DNA of 27,613 bases, from positions 1-27,613 of the IMG/VR virus record IMGVR_UViG_3300025117_000206, one strand, 5' to 3'. The notes under the pieces were generated by a model. The model saw nothing but the letters and a program-made list of their open reading frames with translations. It did no database searches and had not been told where the DNA came from. Of this stretch, positions 1 to 5,721 are shown in pieces. The position numbers were made by a program, and so were the translations under genes. Position 1 is the first letter of the stretch. Each line of letters opens with the position of its first letter. Source of the DNA: a virus.

Positions 1-2
1 CT

Positions 3-902
3 GATTATTGCACCATCGACCGCACAACAGGCAAGTCGCGTTCAATACGCAACGAAACAGCCAATTTTGCAGGTTCAGGCTCCGGGGCAACAGCCGGTGG
101 CTTAGGTTATCCGCGTACATCTACATCGCGTTACAATTACGAAGTTGCCGCAGGGCTTAAAGGTTCAGGCTGGTCTAATTTAACATGGCTCGACCGCATG
201 TACCTGGCCTGCCTGATGTACATCGAGTACCGCACTAAAAACCTTAAGGTTTCGCTTGGCGCAGGCGCATCGAATTGGAGCAGCGCCAATTGGAGCGCCT
301 ACAATAGTTATAATCCCGTATTTAAAATGTTTGAGGCGCAATTGGCATTGTCGAATACTTCCGAAATCAATACAAAAGGCTACATGTCCGGCATTTTTAC
401 ACGGGTATTTACCAGCCCTGCATACAATACACCGGTCCCGGTTTACCGTGGTAAAAATTTGCTTTGGGGAAATTTGTGGGCATGGATTTCGGGCATCGAA
501 CTCGAAGTACAATCAGTAGCCGATGGCGGTAAATCGTCGCTATATGTGTGCTACAACAACGCACTGTTAGATGCTAACCGCAGCGATGTCAGTTTTGCAT
601 TTAAATCGGTTTATACATTAATTAGTAGCGAAGTGCCACGGGTTGACGGGTGGGTGAAAACTATTTTTCCCGGTACAATTGCGGGCAATGTATTAACTGG
701 AGCAGCCGAAACAACTTATGGCTGTGCGTATAATTGGAACAGCAATCTACCTGCTTCTGGAACTGTGCGACGCGGTGTCCTTTTCGGTGCGAACCTGCTT
801 TACGGTGGCACTTGCGCCCTCGGATCGGCGCTTGCGAACTACGGTCCTTCGAACGCGAACGCGAACTTCGGCGGCGGCTTCCGTGCTAACGTGTCCGAAT
901 AA
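3..902 (+). CDS. DGR variable target protein, probable receptor-binding tail protein (5'-partial)
   Basis: The reading frame is open from the first bases of the window (frame of position 3) to TAA at 900-902, so the true start lies upstream; the internal ATG at 198 is not the start. The C-terminal part has the look of the C-type-lectin/formylglycine-enzyme-like fold used by DGR targets: a 'LLWGNLWAWISGIE' segment (compare GNVWEW-type motifs), then Gly/Asn-rich sequence from RGVLFGAN to the end. The last ~45 residues include the variable repeat at 772-886, which matches the template repeat at 1102-1216 apart from adenine-derived changes. By family this should be a tail-tip or fibre protein displaying a variable ligand-binding surface. 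That it binds the host receptor is inferred. The target assignment is firm because of the VR/TR pair; the fold assignment is from motif memory only. Confidence 0.9.
   Translation, partial: DYCTIDRTTGKSRSIRNETANFAGSGSGATAGGLGYPRTSTSRYNYEVAAGLKGSGWSNLTWLDRMYLACLMYIEYRTKNLKVSLGAGASNWSSANWSAYNSYNPVFKMFEAQLALSNTSEINTKGYMSGIFTRVFTSPAYNTPVPVYRGKNLLWGNLWAWISGIELEVQSVADGGKSSLYVCYNNALLDANRSDVSFAFKSVYTLISSEVPRVDGWVKTIFPGTIAGNVLTGAAETTYGCAYNWNSNLPASGTVRRGVLFGANLLYGGTCALGSALANYGPSNANANFGGGFRANVSE
772..886 (+). repeat. DGR variable repeat (VR)
   Basis: This 115-bp segment aligns without gaps to 1102-1216 (offset 330). I count 14 differences, and every one is at an adenine of the template (to T, C or G); none of the 87 non-adenine bases differ. 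Encoded changes relative to the template include N to L, Y and T, T to A, I to F and S to G. Identity stops abruptly on both sides (771 and 887). Confidence 0.95.
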
Positions 903-918
903 ATCGAAGCCGAAAAAT

Positions 919-936
919 CCTCGCGTTTCAGCGAGG
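919..936 (+). other. Hairpin just downstream of VR (candidate DGR target-recognition structure)
   Basis: CCTCGC at 919-924 pairs with GCGAGG at 931-936 around a 6-nt loop. It begins 17 nt after the stop codon of the variable gene and 32 nt after VR. In the Bordetella phage DGR a hairpin/cruciform just beyond VR promotes retrohoming; an equivalent role here is inferred. It has no T-run, so it is not an obvious terminator. Confidence 0.5.
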
Positions 937-1051
937 CCGAAACCGCAGCCGGGCTCATCAAAATTGAAAGTCATGGCAAATCGAAAAACTTGAAAAAAGG
1001 TAATGAATGAAATTGAATTTTAAAATGAAGATAAACGAAGCCTTTCTTCCT

Positions 1052-1072
1052 CCCTCCCCATTTTGGGGAGGG
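1052..1072. repeat. GC-rich palindromic intergenic repeat
   Basis: CCCTCCCC at 1052-1059 pairs perfectly with GGGGAGGG at 1065-1072 around a 5-nt loop, followed by GGGGTGGGG-like sequence. It resembles the C/G-rich hairpins scattered between genes in Bacteroidota. It sits about 30 bp before the template repeat. The rest of 903-1101 has no ORF I can support. Confidence 0.6.
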
Positions 1073-1101
1073 TAGGGGTGGGGCTGGGCGGCTCATTCTC
1101 T

Positions 1102-1216
1102 GCGGTGTCCTATTCGGTGCGAACCTGAATAACGGTGGCAATTGCGCCCTCGGATCGGCGAATGCGAACAACGGTCCTTCGAACACGAACGCGAACATCG
1201 GCAGCAGCTAACGTGC
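1102..1216 (+). repeat. DGR template repeat (TR)
   Basis: This is the non-coding donor copy of the VR. Read in the VR frame it is rich in AAY codons exactly where the VR varies (for example LNN, GGN, SAN, NN), which is the classic DGR design in which AAY can become almost any residue without making a stop. 28 adenines are present and 14 of them differ in the current VR. Unusually, the TR contains an in-frame TAA at 1209-1211, which is TTC in the VR. A second possible alignment of the 3' end (GCTAACGTG at 1207-1215 with 885-893) would imply an 8-nt length difference there. Confidence 0.95.
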
Positions 1217-1339
1217 CATAAAATTGAAGGAATGAGAGCCCCGGCAGGATGCCGGAACATGACAAAAACAAAAGCCTGTTAGTAGGGAAACTGAAAGCTG
1301 GCGTGGTGGCAGCACGGATACACCAACAAAACAAACCGC
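1102..1339 (+). ncRNA. Putative DGR TR RNA with structured downstream spacer
   Basis: The TR and the 123 nt between it and the reverse-transcriptase start have no supported ORF. In Bordetella phage the TR RNA needs its downstream spacer as binding site and primer for the reverse transcriptase. Here the spacer holds a strong hairpin, CCGGCA (1241-1246) pairing with TGCCGG (1250-1255) around GGA. I could not place the RNA's 5' end or promoter with confidence. Confidence 0.55.
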
Positions 1340-2320
1340 ATGAAACGAAAAGGAAACATCAGGGACGAATTTTTAACGTATGCCAATTTCGACAAAGCAG
1401 AGCGGAAGGCACGTAAAAACAAGGCAGACACTTATGGGGTAATACAGTTCGACAAAAACAGGGAGGCCAACCTTCAGGAATTGATCGGGCTGTTTTCGGA
1501 AGACCGGTTTAGGTCGAGTACACCTAAAACATTTACCATGATGGCCGATGCCGGTAAAGTGAGGGAGATTACCAAAATGCCCTATTTTCCCGATCGGATT
1601 GCGCATCATGCCATTTTAAACATGATCGAAGAGCGGCTTACCCGCTCATTTATTGCAAACACGTTCAACAGCATCAAGCATCGCGGCATACATTTGCTCA
1701 ATCAAAGGCTCAAACACGACTTGCACGTCGATCCGGAGGGAACCAGATATTGCCTGAAAATAGATATCCGGAAGTTTTATCCTTCGGTGCCGTGTAACCG
1801 AATTAAAGAAGAGCTGCGGCGTTACATCAAAGACAAATGGTTCCTGGCAATTATCGACGAAGTACTCGATACCACCGATGGATTAAGCATTGGCGGCCTG
1901 CTTTCGCAGATATTTTCGAATACCTACGTCAACCGGCTCGATCATTACATCAAGGAAGAACTGAAAGTGAGGTATTATTACCGCTATGCCGACGATATGG
2001 TTTTTCTGGCCGCCGATAAACCAAGCCTGCACCAGGCACTGTGGCGCGTCCGCAATTATTTGTGGTATAACCTTGAACTGGAGCTGAAGAAAAACTGGCA
2101 GATCTTTGAAGTTGATGAACGGGGCATTGATTATGTGGGCTATGTTTTCAGGCATACGCACACGCGAATCCGGAAGCGGATTAAAAAGAATTTTGTAAAG
2201 AAACGGCATAACGCCAAATCAGTAACCTCATACAAAGGAATGCTGAAATGGTGTGATTCCAGACATTTAATTTATAACATTTTAGAATTGGACAATCATG
2301 CAAAAAAACGTACAAATTAA
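1340..2320 (+). CDS. DGR reverse transcriptase
   Basis: This enzyme copies the TR RNA into cDNA with adenine-specific errors, which then replaces the VR. The 326-residue protein shows the family motifs in order: KIDIRKFYPSV (motif A, catalytic Asp about residue 142), GLSIGGLLSQIFSN (motif B with the DGR-typical SQ at 189-190, where retron and group II enzymes have SP), RYADDMVF (motif C, Asp 218-219) and GIDYVGYVF with a following basic tail (KRIKKNF). Length is normal for the family. It starts 124 nt after the TR and overlaps the next gene by 23 bp, so the two are probably co-transcribed. No avd-like accessory gene is found beside it. The call is secure. Confidence 0.97.
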   Translation: MKRKGNIRDEFLTYANFDKAERKARKNKADTYGVIQFDKNREANLQELIGLFSEDRFRSSTPKTFTMMADAGKVREITKMPYFPDRIAHHAILNMIEERLTRSFIANTFNSIKHRGIHLLNQRLKHDLHVDPEGTRYCLKIDIRKFYPSVPCNRIKEELRRYIKDKWFLAIIDEVLDTTDGLSIGGLLSQIFSNTYVNRLDHYIKEELKVRYYYRYADDMVFLAADKPSLHQALWRVRNYLWYNLELELKKNWQIFEVDERGIDYVGYVFRHTHTRIRKRIKKNFVKKRHNAKSVTSYKGMLKWCDSRHLIYNILELDNHAKKRTN

Positions 2321-2909
2321 CGCCGACGTATTTATCGAAGACCTAAAAACCGGTCATTCGTACGTCAATTTCGACCGTCGCGCCGAAGTAGTAACCGACG
2401 AGCAAACGGGCCAGCCCCGCAATGTGATTATTACCGCCGAGCAGTACCGTGTAACCAACCCTGCAACCCGTGCCCGTATCATCAATGCGGTAATACAGGC
2501 CAATTACCCCGATGGCGAAGACACAGCCGCACTGCGTAAAGGCATTGTAGATGCCACCAACTCCGAATTTATTGCCTTTAACAATTTTGTTGAAGCCATA
2601 AAAGCAAAGTGTGCCAGCGAAGGTGTTGGAGAAGATATAAGCCTTACGCTCGACCAGGTAAAAGCGAAGCTTTTGAAAGAGTTTTCGGTTACGATTAACA
2701 AATTCACGTTATTGGCAACAAGAGCAAGGTTAATTAACGGCTCCGGAAATGCACAGTTGGAAGGCCTTATTGCTTACACCAACCAGGTGCGCGAAACAAC
2801 AGTTACGGCAATCAATTCGTTTTCTGATTTAAGAGTAGCACAAAGATTCAGAATTCGTGCCGAAGACGTTGCAGCCATCGAAGCCCAGTTTCAGCCCTTT
2901 TTGTTTTAA
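2298..2909 (+). CDS. DGR-linked hypothetical protein
   Basis: I do not recognise this 203-residue protein. It has no signal peptide or membrane segment. The first ~60 residues look beta-rich (VFIEDLKTGHSYVNFDRRAEVV), and the rest is predicted mainly helical, with alternating Ala/Leu/Ile patterns. Its ATG lies inside the 3' end of the reverse transcriptase (23-bp overlap), which suggests translational coupling. It could be an accessory factor of the retroelement or a phage gene that happens to sit next to it. It does not look like the short four-helix Avd protein. Confidence 0.8.
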   Translation: MQKNVQINADVFIEDLKTGHSYVNFDRRAEVVTDEQTGQPRNVIITAEQYRVTNPATRARIINAVIQANYPDGEDTAALRKGIVDATNSEFIAFNNFVEAIKAKCASEGVGEDISLTLDQVKAKLLKEFSVTINKFTLLATRARLINGSGNAQLEGLIAYTNQVRETTVTAINSFSDLRVAQRFRIRAEDVAAIEAQFQPFLF

Positions 2910-2918
2910 TGGCTTTGC

Positions 2919-3236
2919 ATGAAGTCATTCAGCGAACTTGGGGTAACCACAAACAGGAGGTTTGTTGGCGATAAAATCAAGATTGAAAAGATTGAAGGCG
3001 CCGAAATTATTGTACTCGATTACGAAGTACGCGCCAGCAAACTAAGCAAAGAAAACGACCCTAACTGGAAAGGCGAGCGAAAAGAGTGCCTGTACCTTCA
3101 AATTGAAGTTGGTGGACAAAAGCGCGTACTCTGGGGCAGCTACATGTACCTGATCGACCAGATCAGCCAGGTAAAACCCGAAGACCTGCCCTTTAAAGCA
3201 ACCATTGTAAACGAACACGGGTATGTGTTTAAATAG
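2919..3236 (+). CDS. Small conserved-looking phage protein beside the DGR
   Basis: This is a soluble 105-residue protein with alternating charged and hydrophobic residues (GDKIKIEKIEGAEIIVLDYEV ... CLYLQIEVGGQKRVLWG), which suggests a small beta-barrel followed by a helix (YLIDQISQV). From memory, similar small proteins occur in Bacteroidota phages without known function. An OB-like nucleic-acid-binding fold is possible but not shown. It starts 9 nt after the preceding stop and is followed within 7 nt by a strong terminator, so it ends the DGR operon. Confidence 0.8.
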   Translation: MKSFSELGVTTNRRFVGDKIKIEKIEGAEIIVLDYEVRASKLSKENDPNWKGERKECLYLQIEVGGQKRVLWGSYMYLIDQISQVKPEDLPFKATIVNEHGYVFK

Positions 3237-3242
3237 AAAAGC

Positions 3243-3275
3243 AAAAACCTCCGATAAAACTCCGGAGGTTTTTTT
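3243..3275 (+). terminator. Rho-independent terminator of the DGR operon
   Basis: AAACCTCCG (3245-3253) pairs with CGGAGGTTT (3263-3271) around a 9-nt loop, and the T-run continues to 3275. It lies just after the stop of the 105-residue gene. Confidence 0.9.
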
Positions 3276-3325
3276 ATTCCATTCAATTGTTGTAACTTGT
3301 ATGGGAAAAATAAAAATCAAATTTT

Positions 3326-3925
3326 ATGAAAAAACTATTCTTCACAATTGCATTACTAACCCTCTACTCATGCGAAATGGATGATAAAGGAGATTTTCAC
3401 ACAACCTGGTTATTTTGGTTTTTAATCGCTATGCTTATTATCACATTTATAATAACAGGTATATCTGCCGAATCGAATATTAAAAAGAAAAACGAACGGC
3501 TTCGAAAGGCGGGAATAAACCCAAATGCAGTTTTTAGTGTCGGAAAGTACGTTGGAGGTCATCCTAATATTGATAAAACGATTGAGAAATGCTCAATTTA
3601 TAAAAGGACAGAAGATGTGGTTATTTGTGAGGTTGGTCAAAATTATTTCCCGACACCAAAATCAAGAATACCAATAAATTCAATAAAAAACATTCAGGTT
3701 GAAGATGCATCTTCTATTGAAAAAAAAATAACGCTTGGAAGAGTGCTGTTAGTTGGTGTTTTTGCCTTGGCTTGGCGTAAAAATAAAAAAGATGAACATG
3801 CTTTTGTTACGATAGATTGGGATGATGGAAAGTTTGATCATTCTACTGTTTTTGCCTTTGACGGCAAAAACGCTATGCAGAATGCAAATACGGCAAGAAA
3901 TAACCTGATAAAAATGGTTCATTAA
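3326..3925 (+). CDS. Membrane-anchored hypothetical protein (possible moron)
   Basis: Function not recognised. The 199-residue product starts with a lipoprotein-like signal (hydrophobic 4-14, LYSC at 13-16), followed by a clear transmembrane helix at about 27-47 and a basic KKKNERLRK stretch. The remaining ~130 residues look like a compact beta-rich, PH-like domain (PINSIKNIQVED, HAFVTIDWDDGKF) with a short hydrophobic hairpin near GRVLLVGVFALAW. The gene is much more AT-rich than the tail genes, and lies in its own unit between terminators at 3243-3275 and 4053-4077. Such islands in temperate phages often carry lysogenic-conversion genes; that role here is inferred. Confidence 0.8.
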   Translation: MKKLFFTIALLTLYSCEMDDKGDFHTTWLFWFLIAMLIITFIITGISAESNIKKKNERLRKAGINPNAVFSVGKYVGGHPNIDKTIEKCSIYKRTEDVVICEVGQNYFPTPKSRIPINSIKNIQVEDASSIEKKITLGRVLLVGVFALAWRKNKKDEHAFVTIDWDDGKFDHSTVFAFDGKNAMQNANTARNNLIKMVH

Positions 3926-3935
3926 CATTTAACCG

Positions 3936-4046
3936 ATGAACGATGTCTCTAAAAATATTTGGCGCTACCGCATTAAACCATATCTTTTTTCTGGGCTTAT
4001 AATTTTGATAATAATCATTATTCTGTATTTATTCAACATTCTATAA
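3936..4046 (+). CDS. Single-pass micro-membrane protein
   Basis: A 36-codon ORF begins 10 nt after the preceding stop. Residues 1-16 are polar and basic (SKNIWRYRIKP), and residues 17-35 form one strongly hydrophobic helix (LIILIIIIILYLF). It is followed within 7 nt by a terminator, which fits the end of a two-gene unit with the gene at 3326. No function can be assigned. Hydrophobic AT-rich ORFs can arise by chance, so confidence is moderate. Confidence 0.5.
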   Translation: MNDVSKNIWRYRIKPYLFSGLIILIIIIILYLFNIL

Positions 4047-4052
4047 AAACAA

Positions 4053-4077
4053 TAAACCCGCTCATTCAGCGGGTTTA
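4053..4077. terminator. Bidirectional terminator between convergent units
   Basis: TAAACCCGCT (4053-4062) pairs with AGCGGGTTTA (4068-4077) around CATTC. It closes the 3326-4046 unit on the plus strand. It also contains the stop codon of the minus-strand repressor gene (4062-4064), so it may serve both convergent transcripts. Confidence 0.85.
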
Positions 4078-4220
4078 TCTTTTTCTTCTTGTTCATCCAA
4101 GTATTTGATTAGAACCGTTTCAATGAAATTAGCCATTGTTCGGTTCTCTTTTTTTGCCCGAGTTTTCACTCTTTCAAATACTTCCTTGTCAAGTTTAAGG
4201 CTAGTTGCTTCTTTTACCAT
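4062..4220 (-). CDS. Ribbon-helix-helix (Arc/CopG-type) DNA-binding protein
   Basis: The minus strand encodes 52 residues from ATG at 4220 to TGA at 4062. The sequence TSLKLDKEVFERVKTRAKKENRTMANFIETVLIKYLDE fits the ribbon-helix-helix pattern: an alternating N-terminal strand, a helix, a turn with N-R-T, and a second helix. Members bind operator DNA as dimers, often as autorepressors or antitoxins. No toxin partner is next to it. It is divergent from the antirepressor gene at 4374, and an inverted repeat lies between them, so local repression of that gene is a reasonable inference. Its last codons lie in the terminator hairpin. Confidence 0.85.
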   Translation of the reverse strand: MVKEATSLKLDKEVFERVKTRAKKENRTMANFIETVLIKYLDEQEEKDKPAE

Positions 4221-4244
4221 ATTCTAAAGTATTACTATGTATTG

Positions 4245-4252
4245 CAAAAATA
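4245..4252 (-). promoter_or_regulatory. Possible -7 box for the RHH gene
   Basis: On the minus strand 4252-4245 reads TATTTTTG, a match to the Bacteroidota -7 consensus TAnnTTTG, 24 nt upstream of the RHH start codon. I see no clear -33 element at the expected distance, so this is tentative. Confidence 0.4.
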
Positions 4253-4281
4253 ATAAAAAATTGGTCTAAAAAAATACTTTT

Positions 4282-4311
4282 AGATATTTGTGCGATATAT
4301 TTTAAATATCT
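4282..4311. promoter_or_regulatory. Operator-like inverted repeat
   Basis: AGATATTT (4282-4289) and AAATATCT (4304-4311) are perfect inverted arms separated by 14 bp. They end next to the -33 region of the antirepressor promoter, where the divergent RHH protein could act. The sequence is AT-rich, so chance symmetry is possible. Confidence 0.4.
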
Positions 4312-4312
4312 G

Positions 4313-4344
4313 TTGTATATGTGATAGAATATTATTTATATTTG
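4313..4344 (+). promoter_or_regulatory. Bacteroidota-type promoter for the antirepressor gene
   Basis: TATATTTG (4337-4344) matches TAnnTTTG exactly, with TTG at 4313-4315, 21 bp upstream. Transcription from about 4350 would give a leader of about 24 nt before ATG 4374. This supports that start over the in-frame ATG at 4290, which lies upstream of the promoter. Confidence 0.65.
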
Positions 4345-4373
4345 TTCAATCAAATATTTTAAAGTTCATACGT

Positions 4374-4907
4374 ATGAAAAATGAGATTGTAAAAATTAAT
4401 GGAGCTGAGTTTTTATGTCCACGCGACGGCGACGATATTTTTGTTGCCATAAAACCAGCTTGCGAGTTCCTTGGAATTGATCCTTCATCGCAGATGAGAA
4501 ATCTGAAAAACGACCCTGATTTTCTTGGTTCAGTTGTGGTCAATATGACCACAACTGGAGCCGATGGAAAACAGTATGAAATGGTGTGTTTGCCCCTTCA
4601 ATTTTTCTTTGGTTGGTTGGCTCAAATCGATCACACGAAAGTGAAAGAAGAAATCAGGCCAACAGTTATTCAGTACAAACTTGAAGTTTGCAATGTGCTT
4701 TATAGCCACTTTATGGGTGCCCGTAAATTCCTTGAAGAAAAAGAAAGTGCAATTGGTAAACTGAATGATCGTATTAAATCTGCTCGCAAAAATTTCAGCA
4801 ATGCCAAATCTGTACTCAGCGATGCCGAAGATGCAATGGACAAAGTAGCCCGTTTAACTTATGAAGAATATAAGGTTACAGGGTTTCAGATGAACTTAGA
4901 TTTTTAA
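4374..4907 (+). CDS. P22-type antirepressor, N-terminal domain protein
   Basis: The 177-residue product matches the P22 antirepressor N-terminal pattern through residues ~15-120: DDIFVAIKPACEFLGIDPSSQMRNL, then a strand-rich middle (DGKQYEMVCLPLQFFFGWLAQID), then KEEIRPTVIQYKLEVCNVLYSHF. The C-terminal ~60 residues are a charged coiled coil (EEKESAIGKLNDRIKSARKNF). By family such proteins inactivate a phage repressor or act in superinfection control, but many remain untested. It is divergent from an RHH gene, like the Arc/Mnt-controlled ant gene of P22, and is closed by its own terminator. Start chosen from the promoter position. Confidence 0.85.
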   Translation: MKNEIVKINGAEFLCPRDGDDIFVAIKPACEFLGIDPSSQMRNLKNDPDFLGSVVVNMTTTGADGKQYEMVCLPLQFFFGWLAQIDHTKVKEEIRPTVIQYKLEVCNVLYSHFMGARKFLEEKESAIGKLNDRIKSARKNFSNAKSVLSDAEDAMDKVARLTYEEYKVTGFQMNLDF

Positions 4908-4914
4908 AAACAAC

Positions 4915-4957
4915 AATCCCCCGGGGCTCAGGCGTTACAAGCACCTGCCGGGGGATT
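4915..4957 (+). terminator. Long-stem hairpin after the antirepressor
   Basis: AATCCCCCGG (4915-4924) pairs with CCGGGGGATT (4948-4957). The loop holds a smaller CAGG/CCTG pairing. No long T-run follows, so termination is likely but not certain. Confidence 0.65.
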
Positions 4958-4987
4958 CATTAAAAATTAATTCAACACGTCAAAGTT

Positions 4988-5191
4988 ATGGAAAAATCAT
5001 TCATGTTTATTTCGCCGGTGCTTAATTTAACTAATCCGGCACATCAGTTACTGGTTGCAGAGCAAGAAAAAGCCCTGCGCAAAGAAGAATTCGAACTGGC
5101 CCGCCACCGTTTAATGAATGCCACCCGCCGCGTGCAGGATATAAAAGCAACCATTCATTTTTCTGCAAGAAAGGAGGCCTATAATGGCTAA
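4988..5191 (+). CDS. Small helical hypothetical protein
   Basis: I do not recognise this 67-residue protein. Residues ~18-50 form a charged helix (HQLLVAEQEKALRKEEFELARHRLMN). It is the first of three tightly packed small genes before the tape measure, overlapping the next by 8 bp. This is where siphoviruses often place tail-assembly chaperones, but no slippery site or readthrough frame is evident, so I do not assign that role. Confidence 0.7.
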   Translation: MEKSFMFISPVLNLTNPAHQLLVAEQEKALRKEEFELARHRLMNATRRVQDIKATIHFSARKEAYNG

Positions 5192-5447
5192 AGAAATCAA
5201 TAAAATAGAAAATGTAGTTGTTGTTGGGGGAGTATCATTAACCGAAAAAGCAATCGTTCGTCTTCAACAACTTCAGAATCACGATAACTCCGGTATTGAT
5301 TACATGACTAAGACTATTCAGCAAGCAATTCGAACGATTGTTCGTGACCTCGGCAATTTCGATCACGCTGAACTTGAAAAGATTCAAACTTTATTAAGTA
5401 ATATGGCATGCGTTTGCGACTGGATAGAAGCTTTAGAAAAACCATGA
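5184..5447 (+). CDS. Small hypothetical protein upstream of tail genes
   Basis: The 87-residue product has no recognised family. It has a short valine-rich strand (NVVVVGGVSL) followed by helices (TEKAIVRLQQLQNH, IQQAIRTIVRDLG). It is preceded by an AAGGAGG sequence at the correct distance, one of the few good Shine-Dalgarno sites here, which supports ATG 5184. It overlaps the next gene in an ATGA arrangement. Confidence 0.75.
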   Translation: MAKEINKIENVVVVGGVSLTEKAIVRLQQLQNHDNSGIDYMTKTIQQAIRTIVRDLGNFDHAELEKIQTLLSNMACVCDWIEALEKP

Positions 5448-5590
5448 CCGACCTACGCAACCGACTGATTGAGTTACGGCAGTTGGAAGAAGCTGCAAAA
5501 CTTGAATTCGACCGCGCAAAAAATGTACTCCTCAAAATAAAGCGCGAAATACGTCGCCTCGAAAACATCCTTAAACCCGGGATCAACTGA
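5444..5590 (+). CDS. Short coiled-coil protein
   Basis: 48 residues, almost entirely a charged coiled coil (RNRLIELRQLEEAAKLEF ... LLKIKREIRRLENIL). The ATG at 5444 overlaps the preceding stop by 4 nt, which fits coupled translation and is preferred over the longer frame from 5408. Its stop lies inside the following terminator. Function unknown. Confidence 0.7.
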   Translation: MTDLRNRLIELRQLEEAAKLEFDRAKNVLLKIKREIRRLENILKPGIN

Positions 5591-5603
5591 TCCGGGGTTT
5601 TTT
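5573..5603 (+). terminator. Terminator overlapping the end of the coiled-coil gene
   Basis: AAACCCGGGATC and GATCCGGGGTTT form a near-perfect stem with one mismatch around AACT, ending in a T-run. It separates the small-gene unit from the tape-measure unit. The stop codon 5588-5590 lies within the stem. Confidence 0.85.
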
Positions 5604-5651
5604 ATTGTTGCTGCCTGAGTGCGAAGCTGGTCGAAGGCAGAAGCCCGAAGG

Positions 5652-5687
5652 TGTCCTTTATTTCGCCTCCATCCAGCCCTAACTTGG
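5652..5687 (+). promoter_or_regulatory. Putative phage late promoter, copy 1
   Basis: TGTCCTTTA at 5652-5660 and TAACTTGG at 5680-5687, start-to-start distance 28 bp, as in four other copies (9773, 17755, 18699, 21744). It lies 35 nt before the tape-measure ATG. The flanking 5604-5721 contains only intergenic-repeat-like sequence (GTGCGAAG, GAAACTTGAAAC). Confidence 0.7.
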
Positions 5688-5721
5688 AACCTGAAACTTG
5701 AAACTTTAAACTCAGGAAGTT

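Noticed and set aside
776-784. TGTCCTTTT inside the VR as a sixth late promoter
   Set aside because: It is coding sequence (RGVLFG) and there is no -7-like box 28 bp downstream (804-811 reads GC-rich).
4290-4373. Longer start for the antirepressor gene at 4290
   Set aside because: It lies upstream of the -7 box at 4337-4344 and adds a Cys/Ile-rich stretch unlike the family; ATG 4374 is better.
4988-5590. Tail assembly chaperone pair with programmed frameshift before the tape measure
   Set aside because: Each small ORF has its own start, no slippery heptamer is apparent, and a terminator separates them from the tape measure gene.
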